DNA of 64,000 nt. It comes from Owenia fusiformis (lineage: Eukaryota > Annelida > Polychaeta > Sabellida > Oweniidae). Shown here piece by piece: positions 49,101 through 61,500 of this stretch. Position numbers and translations under genes: made by a program. The notes beneath the pieces are model-generated. The model had not been told where the DNA came from, searched no databases, and was given only the letters and a program-made list of their open reading frames with translations. Each line of letters opens with the position of its first letter. The first letter of the stretch is position 1. The stretch lies in NCBI GenBank assembly GCA_903813345.2, contig CAIIXF020000001.1, forward strand, positions 868,001 to 932,000. The letters are read 5' to 3'.

Positions 49101-49413
49101 TCATTGTATGTAGCTTTGTTAGAGGTATACAATCTACACAGTCTCTGTTATTGTTGTGTAAACCTTTTTCTGAAATTTTCAACAATATTTGAATCTTGTT
49201 TTACATCAGAGGTATACAATTTCTCAGTTCACTTTTAGAGGGCTGGAAAGTATAATATTTATATTTTATAACGTCAAATAGTTAAATATCAAAATATTTT
49301 TGTTTCAGGAGTTGGAGGGTGAAAGAGCGACGCGTTCAGCATTATTCTCAGCTCTAAAAGAGATAGGCCAAGTTGCTATAGCAACAGAAATTCTTGGAGA
49401 TATGGATACCTGA
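37148..49413 (+). CDS. THOC1: THO complex subunit 1 (HPR1/p84)
   Basis: Eighteen coding exons join in phase: 37148-37195, 40767-40840, 41077-41137, 41304-41370, 41809-41927, 44029-44077, 44713-44888, 45128-45301, 45838-45987, 46189-46289, 46417-46534, 47078-47181, 47347-47478, 47791-47874, 48088-48235, 48440-48548, 48714-48898 and 49309-49413. They give 667 aa (human 657). Diagnostic blocks: '[20 protein letters not shown]', '[19 protein letters not shown]', '[20 protein letters not shown]', '[18 protein letters not shown]' and '[12 protein letters not shown]'. A C-terminal death domain lies at about residues 580-660 ('[19 protein letters not shown]'). THOC1 is a core subunit of the nuclear THO/TREX complex, which couples transcription to mRNP assembly and export. 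The first exon ([16 protein letters not shown]) is the least conserved and its start the least certain. Introns carry several TIR elements and minisatellites. Confidence 0.96.
37406..37734. repeat. Dispersed repeat R2, copy 2
   Basis: Second full-length copy of the unit at 19790-20117, same start (TATTACATACCCA) and end (ACATAACTGCTAAA), in THOC1 intron 1. Confidence 0.75.
37801..38127. mobile_element. TA-flanked MITE, 327 bp
   Basis: Inverted ends GAGTCCATTTCACTG and its complement are flanked by TA (37799-37800 and 38128-38129). The interior shares 'GCCATGTTAAT' and 'AAATATAAGAGGCCACA' with the MITE at 35635-36283 in opposite orientation. Confidence 0.7.
38142..38510 (+). repeat. Dispersed repeat R3, copy 2
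   Basis: Contains 'GTCACGCATTTGCTGG', 'GATACGGTAAAA' and 'GTCACTCATGTTAGACGG'. The first part recurs in the same orientation at 39500-39670, beyond the TIR element, and the whole resembles 5577-5841. Confidence 0.6.
38515..39495. mobile_element. TIR element, 981 bp, with a short minus-strand frame
   Basis: The terminal 29 bp (ACTCAAATCGCTTATTC...) are inverted at both ends. Further inverted homology joins 38745-38860 with 39345-39460 (shared 'AACTCAGCCAAACACGACA'). A minus-strand frame at 39053-39217 reads [15 protein letters not shown] do not recognise it. Target duplication is not clear. In THOC1 intron 1, between two copies of repeat R3. Confidence 0.65.
41969..43528. mobile_element. Long-TIR fold-back element with CAC ends and 5-bp target duplication
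   Basis: A 1,560-bp element with inverted arms of about 482 bp (41969-42451, 43047-43528) starting CACGCGGTAG. Direct ATGTC repeats flank it (41964-41968, 43529-43533). The arms keep mirror-image open frames ('[11 protein letters not shown]...DFWASNAA'), so the open frames are duplicates of one sequence. A CAC start and 5-bp duplication are traits of Transib-type elements, but no transposase is present. It sits in THOC1 intron 5. Confidence 0.8.
44126..44641. mobile_element. Palindromic/fold-back element pair
   Basis: An almost perfect palindrome with about 61-bp arms (44127-44187 and 44207-44268) has a 19-bp loop. It adjoins a second inverted pair, 'TATGCCACTCTAAGT' at 44274 and the complement ending at 44639. 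Between them lies TTCCCAGAATGCA (44501-44513), a ZNF143/STAF-like motif. It lies in THOC1 intron 6. Non-coding. Confidence 0.7.
45504..45800. repeat. Degenerate minisatellite, about 27-30 bp unit
   Basis: Eight or more units of 'TGTATTCTCCTATTGCTAAAT' type sequence (shown in part) in THOC1 intron 8, just upstream of exon 9. Confidence 0.7.
48915..49108. repeat. 26-bp minisatellite in last THOC1 intron
   Basis: About seven copies of a unit with 'GTAGTGACATCATTCATTG'. Two right-hand units carry CGTG/CATG variants. The open frame through it is a by-product. Confidence 0.85.
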
Positions 49414-49789
49414 TAAGATATATTGATACAGATATTTTTTATACATTACTTAAGTCTTTATGGACATTGTACATCTTCATAGTTTGGTATGAAGCATTGG
49501 AGACTGCGCAGTTACCATGGATTTAGTGTTAGAAAATAGAACTACAAGAAACATTACATTGAGAATGATGGCTTTGACAAAATGTGACAAAAACACACTA
49601 GTATCTGTGTTATCTTTGTGACTCACACTTTTATTGGAACTCCAACATTTATTTCGATAGCTGGAAGTTAAGATTACATGATGTCAGTTTGGGACATTCA
49701 CCTATAATGGTGTATTTTTCATTTTTGATTAGCACATTATATTATGTGTTAGACACATATTAGCAGCTTCATGTATTCCTGTATCATAT

Positions 49790-49795
49790 ATTAAA
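49790..49795 (+). terminator. Candidate THOC1 polyadenylation signal
   Basis: ATTAAA about 380 bp after the stop codon, in an AT-rich 3' flank. Confidence 0.35.
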
Positions 49796-50149
49796 CATTA
49801 TTATATAGATTCACTAGATGTTTATTTATCTAGTACACAAAATGCTCTTGTTTGTTTGTTCGTAGAATTCACTCAAGAGATATACAAGTTTTCCAAGTCT
49901 GCTAGATTTGAGATATTGGATGCAATGACCTTCCTTGTAACCCTCTAAGTTTCAAAGTGGAGCTGAATATTCACAAGGGGTCCCAAAATTTTTTCTGGGA
50001 CAATTTTTAAAAGGGTTCAATACAAAATTGATCATAAATACCCATCCCCTAAAAGAAGTCAACAGAAGAGACAATGTTGTATTCAATATTACTGTACATC
50101 ATTGTGTATTTTATTTATACATATCTCTTATTTTACAGAAATAATACAA

Positions 50150-50520
50150 TAGTGTGACAGCCCTTCCAGTTACAGGTGTCACATTAACATTAGTGTGACA
50201 GCCCTTCCAGTAACAAGTGTCACATTAACATAAGTGTGACAGCCCTTCCAGTCACAGGTGTCACATTAACATTAGTGTGACAGCCCTTCCAGTAACAAGT
50301 GTCACATTAACATAAGTGTGACAGCCCTTCCAGTCACAGGTGTCACATTAACTTTAGTGTGACAGCCCTTCCAGTCACATGTGTCACATTAACATTAGTG
50401 TGACAACTTTTCCAGTCACAGGTGTCACATTAACATTAGTGTGACAGCCCTTCCAGTAACAAGTGTCACATTAACATAAGTGTGACAGCCCTTCCAGTCA
50501 CAGGTGTCACGTTAACACAA
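50150..50520. repeat. 41-bp satellite, nine copies
   Basis: Unit contains 'GTGTGACAGCCCTTCCAGT' and 'GTGTCACATTAACAT'. TGTGACA and TGTCACA within each unit make it a potential hairpin. Two unit types (ACAGG and ACAAG) alternate, suggesting a higher-order two-unit duplication. Lies between the convergent 3' ends of THOC1 and PHACTR. Confidence 0.9.
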
Positions 50521-52532
50521 ACTTCAGAAATTGTACATATATCCTTCAGAGGTTCATTGCACATGTATACAAAGAAAAAAATACATATCCCAAAAAGTGA
50601 TTTACTAATTTCAATAAGAGGTAGGGCTAGCCAGAAGGCAAAGCATCGTGAATTGACTCCTACATTTCATTGGGTTTCATTGTTTAACTTTAACAGGCTA
50701 TAAAAAATTATTTTTATTCAAGCAATTTATTTACCAATTTATTGATTTCTAAATTTCTTTGTTTTTTGGTTACTTATGTTATTAGTTTCCCTGCTGAGGT
50801 CCTATTTTGCAAGCCCTCATGACATGACTGTCTCAAATGTTTCACCCTGTCAACTGTTTATGATATGTACAAACTCTTTACAAAACTTTGGTGGAAATCA
50901 TCAACATATAACATTCAATCTATCTACTATAAAAATTCAAGAAACCAAAATATCAGTTTTACCAAAAAGTTAACCTTCATTGAAATATTGGTTATGTTGA
51001 AACATGTTTTGTGATTATCAATGATTTTTATTACTTTTAATCATTTGTATCAACTTCATAATTTTTTATTTTATGTGATCCAATGATGTATCCATACATG
51101 TGTTACATATTTAGGCTGTGCTTTTAGATCACTGCACCACTTTCTCTTAAAATCATATTTTACACTGGAATAAAAATTCAAATTGACACATTTATATTTG
51201 CCACTGAAATTTCACAACATTTTAAAATAAAACATACTAAAATTGTATAGCAAAATGAGAATGTTTTCAGTTTAGACTGATTTTTGATACCATGATAGAA
51301 TTATTCTAAATTTGGCTCCTATTTATTACACAAGAATCCATGAATATTATATAAGAATCATGATGAATATTAAAAACTGAACATCCTGAAATCGTAAGCA
51401 TTATGTTTGTATCTCAACATTAAAATTCAAAATCAACATCATCTCTGGACATTTCTAGAATTCATTTTTATATTTACAGGTTTTGGCAGGTAAAAACCTA
51501 ATTGATAAATGATAGTGGCTGTATTGACAGTCAGTAAACTTCAGAAGCTATTATTGTTTAGTTTGCTACATATAATACACATACATACAAAAATTCTTGC
51601 TATTTTACACTTTAAAATTCAGAATATAACTGTGCCAACAAATTCAATTTAGGCTACTGAAAATATAAACGGCATATAAAATGTCAAGCTTCAATGAAAC
51701 AATTCCATTTTGTGAATATTATCAACAGCAGGCATAAGATTTGAGTCCTAGGAATCAAAGTCCTTTGTTCTTATGTCTTAAAATATCCAGAGGTACCATC
51801 AACTTTCCAGGCTTGCTGGACTAGAATAGGTGGCACTAGTGTTAAATAATGTTAAAACCCCATCAGGAGGAAGCCCTGCTCTAAGACAGTACCATCAGAG
51901 ATATTAAGCGGTATGATATGACCAGATTTAAGAAGAATCCATAGTGAGCCACTGACCAGACATCTCCTGCCTCCAATCATTGGTTGAGATACTTAATACA
52001 TAGAAGAGGTGAAATATTAGGCCGTTGAGTCAATAATACATCCCCATTACTATGGCAGCATCTCCAAATGTTTGATTAGATCATGGGCTATACCATGATA
52101 AGATATCCTGGATCAACCAATTTGTCTGCTAATATAACCTCAGAAAAGTACATTCAATTATATCATAACTTATAAGGCAAGAAGTGCCCCACTTTAATTC
52201 ATTCCAAATTTTTGGGTCTTATTTATTTCAAAGGCCATTTTTATCAATAGGCTTAAGCAATCCATAGGGCCTCAAATCATTTATAGGCCTTTTAGTGACC
52301 ATCCCTGGACAAGTGTAAGGTTGGTCTTGATCACTGAATATGCTCACTTCCAATCCAATGAACACCACTTTATTGGAGAACATTCCCAATTCTGTTTCTA
52401 TTACTGAGTGTCCTCCTATAGGCACATGGCTATTTGTCCAATGTGGGTGCTTAAGTACATGCTGTTTGCTTTTAAGGGGTGAGGGTCCTCCAGTTTGCAG
52501 TCTGGCTATAAGTCAGTGGCTGGTACAGTAGC
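50521..52532. other. Intergenic / probable PHACTR 3' UTR
   Basis: AT-rich with no coding match. Because PHACTR is on the minus strand and ends at 52533, the right part of this stretch should be its 3' UTR. I do not see a decisive polyadenylation signal. Confidence 0.5.
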
Positions 52533-55500
52533 CTATGGCCTGTGGAATCTGAAATGAGGAGTTTAAAAACATAAATAATAATGTATGTTGTCTTCAAAAC
52601 AATGTATCAAAGGATATTGTGTAATGAATCATGATTATTGTTTAATCTAAAATTATAACAGCAAGTGATATTTCTGATATTATGGAGATCAGTGTGATAT
52701 TCATTTTCAGAAAATCGTTTATCAGGCCCTTATGTGGCTGATAAATCCAATTTTGAATTTTTTAAATTCTTGATTGTAATCGTGTGATAAACCCAATATC
52801 AGATTATTTCTTGTGATATCATTTTATCACCTTGTAGATATCAAATATCAACCCTCATGTCATCTTGATATTTGATATCAACCCGTCAATAAAAATGACA
52901 TCACTCAAACTAATCTGATATTGTATATTTATCTTAACCTTGTGTGCTTTATTGTCAGGTTTTTAAAATCATTCATAATGCTCCATCTTTATTACATATC
53001 TAGCATTTATTAAAATTAGACATACCTCGTTAAATGTTTGCTCTCCTCATGGACTGCCATTTCTCCTGCCTTGAATTCATTTAATTCTTTCCTAATAGCA
53101 GCCTAAATAAAAATAAGAATGAACTGTCAGATACATAAAGGTAATTTGAAAAGTGAACCACTAAAACTGATGCATATTCACGTTTAAGGGAATTTTTTAA
53201 TACCCTGCCATGTTATTTCCCCCGAATCAGCCACCTGGTGGCGAAACTGGTAACTACCTTCTCGCATCTGAGTAATTGAATATGTTGCCGTATCTCATGG
53301 TTTAAAATAAAATATTATAGGAATATCATATGATTTTGAAAACATATATAATTTACAGGGCGTCAAATAAGTCTGTTCTCCCCCCTTAACTTTTTTAATT
53401 CAGAGATAACATAGGGTTTGTATATATCATCCTAAAGGGGATTTAATTTGCTGATCACACACCAAATTTCAGAGTGATTGGTTAAATTCCAAATTTTTTA
53501 AAGTATTTCTCGTGATGTCCATATTTCACTTTTTTAATAGTCTGTATGTCTCCCCTAGCAGCCTGGAGGGCCTCAATTCTACGAGGATATGATCCTGTAT
53601 AAATCACTCAGAACATTTAATTGTAGGTGTTATCAATTATTTTGTGATGAAAGATGCCCCTGCTTCAAAGGCTCCCCTGAATGTAACACATTTTACTCTG
53701 TTATGATATTATTATATTGAGAAACATCGAAACCACCCAATGTTGGCATTGTCACTGCAGTATCAACTTTTCACTTTTCATTCATTATACCTGGTAATTT
53801 TACTTGTTTTGAAGTAATCAACGGTCAACTACAACCTTACAAGAAACATTGTAGCAATTTTATTAGGAGGAGTTTATGATTGATTTTTTGAGGGTGATCA
53901 GCATTTTCCATGAGCTTCAAAATGATATATGGGAAAGTATGATAAAAAAGATAAAAAAGTTAAGGGGGGAGAACAGACTTATTTGACACCCTGTATATCC
54001 ATGAGTTGATATAACTGATATTTTTTCAAAACCATTGTCTTCCATGCAAAATTAATACCCCGTGAATATTGAATAATCAGATAAAAAATGAAAATTTTGA
54101 AAAAAATTGTTTTGCAGAATTAAAAAATATTACGAAAGATGTTTATGTTTACCAATATAACCCAGGTTTGTATAATAAAATTGGTAAAGTACATAACACA
54201 GTCCAGTCCAAGACTGAGTGAATATATCATCCATAAAAGACAATATAATCAACAACACTATTCACTTGCTACATTTTATACTGATTGAACACTCAAGCTT
54301 CAGTCTTGTGTTTTGAGCTGTTTACAATGAAACCTAATATGGCCTTCTAATTCATATAAACTTAATAAAATGATGGTACCTTATCTCTAGGGGTGAGGCG
54401 GGTCCAGGGCTTGTCCCCCCTCCTGTCATACGGCTCGCACTGCGTCACCTCAACGTAATCATTGAACTTTATGATCTTGCGCTCTTTTAATTCTTCAACT
54501 GTAGGTCTAAAACTTAACTGAAAAATAAAATGTAAATTAAGTAGAAGATTAATTAAGAAGAAGTCCTATTTTTGTATATTTCTACTCATGAGTTCTTCGT
54601 TCATGTTGGTCATATGTTAATATCATGGGAGAAAAATTTACTAAATGCTTTTAAAACTAAGAATCTATAGGTTGATTTTAAAGTACTAATTAGTAATTCC
54701 CATGTTATGAGGCAGATGCACAGCATGTGGGATTCTCAGTTAGGGGTTGTTTTTCTGATATCAATTAACAATATTTTGTACCTTTCGTATTAAAGTTCTC
54801 TTTTTCTCTTCTATGTCACGCCGTACTTGCTCTTCTGTCTGGCCTAAAACGAGACACTCAAATGAAACAGCAAATCAAATCAATTACATTTATCATTAAT
54901 AGAATACGAACTCTTTTTAAAGATAACCAAAAAACTAATTTCCAAGTTGGAGTGTATTTTTCAAGATATCAACTCTGATTTGCTTTCCAAAATATTTCCG
55001 TCAAACATAAATAATGGCACATTTCATGCACATATGGATGGTGAATCCTTATTTAAACGTAACCTTTTTTACCTAAAACACAATTTTCCATGTAAGGATG
55101 AGGTGGAAACTGAAAAGTGTTTTTATATTTTTGTTTAGGACTCTCCTTTAGTGTTTCCCCTTGTTCTTTGTTTTTATCTTTCACAGCTTCTAGCCAGGTA
55201 TAGGAGTCGTGGTAATGGTGGTGGATTTCATTTGGACTGTTTGAGCAGATAAGGAAGCTCTCTGTCTCATTATGGACGGGAACAACACCGCAACACACTG
55301 CAGCTTTACGATGTCGTTCCATGTTCGATCTTGCCATCCAATCATCATCCAGGATATTATTTTTCATTTCATCAAGGGCATTTTCCAGAGCTTCATTTAT
55401 GTTAGCTACATTGTCCCCTTTCTGTTCCCCAAAACAACCAGATGTGTCCAAGTCTAACTCTTCTAATACCTGACCAAGGAGATCAGTCAGCGGAAGAGTG

Positions 55501-58500
55501 CAGCCATTCTTACGATTCATCAGTTTTATTGTACGATTACCTCCTTCGAATAACATGGTGAATAATTTATTTTTATACTTCACGTCACCATTTTTCCTAG
55601 TTATTTCAGGACTCTGGTCCAGGGGAACATACTCCGAAGATTCCAAGATTTTCCCTGGCTCCACATCTGAATGTTGTAGCTTCCTTAATGTGTTTGTCAT
55701 TTGTTTATCACAACTCATTCCTAGTTTTCTATTCGTGTCCATCATTACTCTGCCGTCTATCTTAGGTAATAATAAACATGCCATGTGGTTTTAATAATTG
55801 CCCAGTATGTAGAATACCAATGTGGAGTATATGCTCTTACTGTTAGTATACAGTGTGCTCAAATAATACTCAAATATCTGTTAGTAGATATTGTGCTCAA
55901 ATAATACTCAAATATCCAAGATTTGTATTCTCTCAAATCTAAAATCCTTATATGTGATTCTGCTCATGACAAGTTTCATAATATCTTACTGCGCTAATTG
56001 CATCCTTTCTTATGTACACCTTCTAGCTATTGTGAGTGGAGTCTCCATAGCAACTATACATGCACTTTGATTGTGATGTGATATCACAATGTTTTTTTAT
56101 GTATAAAATTTGATGATTGTTGCAAGCATGATTGGTTACAATAGCATGTCTGAGTTTCATTTAGGTTTCTTAATTGTTGCTATAACACAATAAAATCAAT
56201 GTTTTTGCAATAAAATGAAGAAAAGATGCATTCTATGAAAGATAATTTGAATAACTTGATACTTACAATGTAAAATGTTTCTTTGTTCTAATTCTTCTAA
56301 AGTAGGTCGTAAACTAAGTCTCCTGCAAACACAAACAACAACTGCATTTCAGTAATTTTCCAATTTATAAATACCAATTCAATTTATTAAAGTTAATCCA
56401 CTCGATCAAACACTAATTATAATGTAATGCATCACAGCAATGTATCACAATAATGCACAACAGTAATGCATCATGGCAATGTATCACAATAATGCACCAC
56501 AGTAATGCATCGCACCAATATACCACAGTAATGCACAACAGTGATGTACAGTTTTATACAGTTATGCACCTTAGCAGTGCAACACAGTAATGCACCACAG
56601 TAATGCATCACAGCAATATACCACAGTAACGCATCGCACCAATATACCACAGTAATGCACCACAGTGATGTACCACAGCAATGCAACACAGTGATGTACC
56701 ACAGTAATGCATAACAGTAATAACACACAGTACAACACAGCCCCTTTGGGCAATCTGCATGTCAAATTCCAAACACTCCTGGGTGTGGGGGGTCTCATGG
56801 AAACCTTTGTTTGGTGTATTATTCTTGAAGAACATTGGACATATTACATAATAACATTTTACACATACCGAGTCAATGTACTGCCTATTTTTTTTTTAAT
56901 ATCTTCTTTTTCTGTATCACTTTTTTGTGGTATGATATTGCGATCTTGCAGTTCTTTCATGGCTGGACGCTGGCTTAGAAATCGTGCTAAACTGTCCTGT
57001 CGTGACACCTTGGCTGCAAGTGATGACACTGGAAAACAAAATGTCAAATTCATTACCCAATACTTTGCAATTCATAGTAAGCCATATCATTAAGAGCTGC
57101 TCCTGGTTTGGGGTTATTAGAATATATATCATCATAAACGCATGGGAATTTCATCTGTTTAAGCTAAATGTACATGGTTGCCATGACGCACGCCTCCTGA
57201 AATTAGCAAAACTTGAAAAGTGATTACAGTACTGAAAATAGCAAAATCTATGAGGTGAATGTCTTCTGTTTAAAGCTTTGAAATTTTCTGAAAAGGTGTT
57301 TATTTAGTCAAAAGATTCAGTGGGGCGAAGTGTGCTTAGCTTTCAAAATGTGTTAAGAGGATAATATCTTTATCTGATCAGAACATGGATTCATTTTTTC
57401 TGAATTCTGACAATAAACCAAGAAAATCACAACCCACTGTCACGTTTCTCCACATGTATACAATCTAAGTTCCCATAATGCAATTCTACTCACTAGGGGC
57501 ATCATCATCATCTTCATCTCGGTATTTGATTTCTCCGTCATCTGATGATGAATCGTCTCCTGGAACATTGTCATAGTCTGTGTGTCCTGGCGCAACAGGT
57601 GTCACTCTTGGTACAGGTGCAAAACCAACATGCACAGAGGAACTTGGAACATTTTCTTTATTTTCTTCAATAGTACCGGTACTAAAAATATATTCAGCAA
57701 AACTTATTGATATTAAATTCAATATTTTGGGGTAATTAAGGAATTTTTGACTTTTCTGAAAATGAGAATCAAAATACAAAATAATAAGCAATCTCCCTAA
57801 AAACAACAATATTGTGTTTAAAGAAGATCCAAAACATCTTCTATATAAATAGAAATATAATTAACAAGTGTTATTGGCATTTTATGCTGGCACCTGAAAT
57901 ATTTTGCCTTTTAGTCATAATAATTAAAATAAATAAAAAAAGTACTTACTTAGATGCTGGCCTTCTGGCTATCCTAGGTTTAGGGGCAGTGGCTGGCCGT
58001 TGTTTCTGTATAGTAGTAGGGGGCGGCATAGGGGGTGGATTAGCACCTGCAGAAGAGACACTCAAGTATTACAATAACTTTTAAAAGTTATTATTACATA
58101 CCTCATATGTATTCTATACGCTTATTGGTCAATTCATGGTCACATGATATGAAATAGATAGACTAATTCCCTGGAAAGTACTTAATCCCCGCTTTCGCAG
58201 ATTACGGGGAAGATAAAAGCTACTAATGACCGATGACATCATTGAAATCCCAGGAAAACGACTGCGCATCATTAGTGCGCATTCAAAGTTCAGTTCAGAC
58301 GACAATATGGCTGGTCGTTTCGAAACGATAAATGACGATGATTTGGATGAATTGATGGACCAAGCCGATTCTTTGGCTACAAAAAACATTATCAAATCTT
58401 CAAGGAAACTCTTTGAAGAGTACTGTGGAGAAACTAACTGCGATGCTGACTCAGACAATCCAGAAATGATAGGATCTATATTGGAGAAATTTTGGAGGGC

Positions 58501-61500
58501 CTGCCGGAAACAAGAAATGTCTTAATATTTTTTATTTGGAATACATATGAGGTATGTAATAAAACAAATAGTGACTGCCAAATTTTCGAGCAATAGGGCA
58601 AACTATTTTCCCCTTGGGAATATCCTGTCCACTGACATTCTTTTGTATATATATTAGAAAGTGGGATATTAAACCACTGAAAAGCCAAGTAAATTAAAAA
58701 AATGTTCTTTATTTTCAGAACATACCTTTTAATGCACTTTTGACAGGTTTCTTATTCAGGTCAGGTTCACGTGAAGGCACCTCTGTAAATGATGTAGTGG
58801 AGAGACCAACAGTTGGCATGTGTTCATCTCCTGCTAAAACACAGTTCAATTCATTGTCAGTACAATTCATTAAAGTCACAAATGTAAATGATGTAGTGGA
58901 GAGACCAACAGTTGGCATGTGTTCATCTCCTGCTAAAACACAGTTCAATTCATTGTCAGTACAATTCATTAAAGTCACAAATGTAAATGATGTAGTGGAG
59001 AGACCAACAGTTGGCATATGTTCATCTCCTGCTAAAACACAGTTCAATTCATTGTCAGTACAATTCATTAAAGTCACATCTGTAAATGATGTAATAGTGA
59101 AGAGACCAAAATTTGGCATGTGTTCATCCTCTGCTAATTACAGTACAATTCATTGTCATTATATTTCATCGTCAATACAATTCATTGTCAGTAGTATTCC
59201 ATTTCATTGTCACAACAATTCATTGAGAACAAAAAAGTTGGCACAGTGTACTGTCAGTAAAATTCATTAAGGTAGTTGTATACTGGCAATAGACGACTCA
59301 ATGCTATAGCATAGGAGCAGTGATTTGATGAGTGTTCAGCTTTAGGTCAAATAAATTTTGTGATAACACACTTTTGAAAAATTAGTTTCTTACTTTATAT
59401 GGACACATAACTCTAATGGATATAATGAATCATATCCAGTAATAGCATTTTAAGTGTATCTTTGTTGCACTGTACATAAAGAGCAAAATATTTACATTAA
59501 CAAAAATCGTAAATTAAAAAATTGTATTTTCCAAGGAGCAACAGTAAACAAAAAGTCAATCATTTTGTTTTCTTAAAATTAATTTTAATCTTCCCCATGG
59601 AAAAAATTCAAGAAATCATTTTCAATTTTGGAGATAATAATACAGCCTTTTAATCCACTACTCTACTATTCCTTAACATGTAAATCAAAATGTTTTCTAG
59701 CTTTAGGCCTTTAGGTGGGTATACAGCAATCAAGATTCTAGAGCAATGTATTGGTCAGTGGATACATACCATTGATACAGATGTCAGCCTTTAACAAACA
59801 TGATTTTCCAAGTATAAACAGTAGACTGAATTCAGTTGGACGTATGTAAATCTTAAAAATCCACACTTATATTTTTTATTCATATTTTTTTATTTAATTT
59901 CAAGATATGTTTATTTGGCATACCTGTGGTATGGACAACTGGGAGGACTTTGGTCACAGGAGGTTCTGGTGGGGGGTAGTTAGGGACCTCTGGCGAACCA
60001 GGCTGTATTACTGGGGGAGGGGATGTCACAACTTCCTGTGTGGGTGGAGGGTAGCTTGGTAGATTGTCATAATCTTCTGAATTCTGAGTACCATTTAAAG
60101 TGATAGGCCGAGTAACTGATGTAACTTCTACTGAAAAAATAAATAGTTCAAATTACTACTTATTAAGTTTAATAAACCTTTTTTCTGAATAAAATGCTTA
60201 ATAAAAATCACAATCACAAAAAAAGAATAAAATGTAACATGAGGCTTACTCGAAAAACAGGCAAGGATGAGTCCTATTTCTAATAACTAAACTGAGAGGA
60301 CAGAAGGTGATTCAACCATGTTTCATTATTTTCAAATGAAGATGTGATAATTGAATAATCAAATATTGCAATATCATCTCACAAGAGCTGTTTCTGTATA
60401 TATTATCATCATTATTGTTCTCATGATTGGCAAGAAAATATGAAAATTTTATTTTGTCTTTTTGTTTATTTACATTATTGAATTATGCTGAATAATCATA
60501 ATACGGACATCGCAACAGATTTAATCCCTTATATACTCCACTCATTAGAGGTACAGTAGTACTTTGTTCTATAATTGTATAATTCATTTATTAAACAAAA
60601 CCAAGCATTTAGACCTTGTATTCCTGAAATACCTGCTCTCAAGGTCATTGCCACTTTGTATACTGCTGCACAAACAATGGTTAGATGCAAGAGGGACTGA
60701 TTGGTGGGGTAGCCCCAAGAAGGAGGAGACTAAGAACCTGATTGGTGGGGTAGCCCCAAGAAGGAGGAGACTAAGAACCTGATTGGTGGGGTAACCCCAA
60801 TGAAGAATGAGACTAAGAACCTAATTGGTGGGGTAACCCCAATGAAGGATGAGACTAAGAACCTGATTGGTGGGGTAGCCCCAAGAAGGATGAGACTAAG
60901 AACCTGATTGGTGGGGTAACCCCAATGAAGAATTAGACTAAAAACCTGATTGGTGGGGTAGCCCCAATGAAGGATGAGACTAAGAACCTGATTGGTGGGG
61001 TAACCCCAATGAAGGATGAGACTAAGAACCTGATTGGTGGGGTAACCCCAATGAAGGATGAGACTAAGAACCTGATTGGTGGGGTAACCCCAATGAAGGA
61101 TGAGACTAAGAACCTGATTGGTGGGGTAACCCCAATGAAGGATGAGACTAAGAACCTGATTGGTGGGGTAACCCCTAGAAGGATGAGACTAAGTACCTGA
61201 TTGGTGGGGTAACCCCAATGAAGGATGAGACTAAGTACCTGATTGGTGGGGTAACCCCAATGAAGGATGAGACTAAGAACCTGATTGGTAGGGTAACCCC
61301 AATGAAGGATGAGACTAAGAACCTGATTGGTGGGGTAACCCCTAGAAGGATGAGACTAAGTACCTGATTGGTGGGGTAACCCCTAGAAGGATGAGACTAA
61401 GTACCTGATTGGTGGGGTAACCCCAATGAAGGATGAGACTAAGAACCTTTTGGTGGGGTAACCCCAAAGAAGAATGAGACTAAGAACCTAATTGGTGGGG

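Noticed and set aside
48653-49192. Alternative reading of THOC1 exon 17 running into '[14 protein letters not shown]' repeats
   Set aside because: The exon ends at a GTAAGT donor at 48899; the rest is an intronic 26-bp minisatellite.
56471-56835. Cys/Tyr/Val-rich minus-strand frames
   Set aside because: Translation of a short-unit tandem repeat; no transmembrane protein family is indicated.
60967-61200. Open frame of repeated [14 protein letters not shown]
   Set aside because: By-product of the 42-bp minisatellite in a PHACTR intron.
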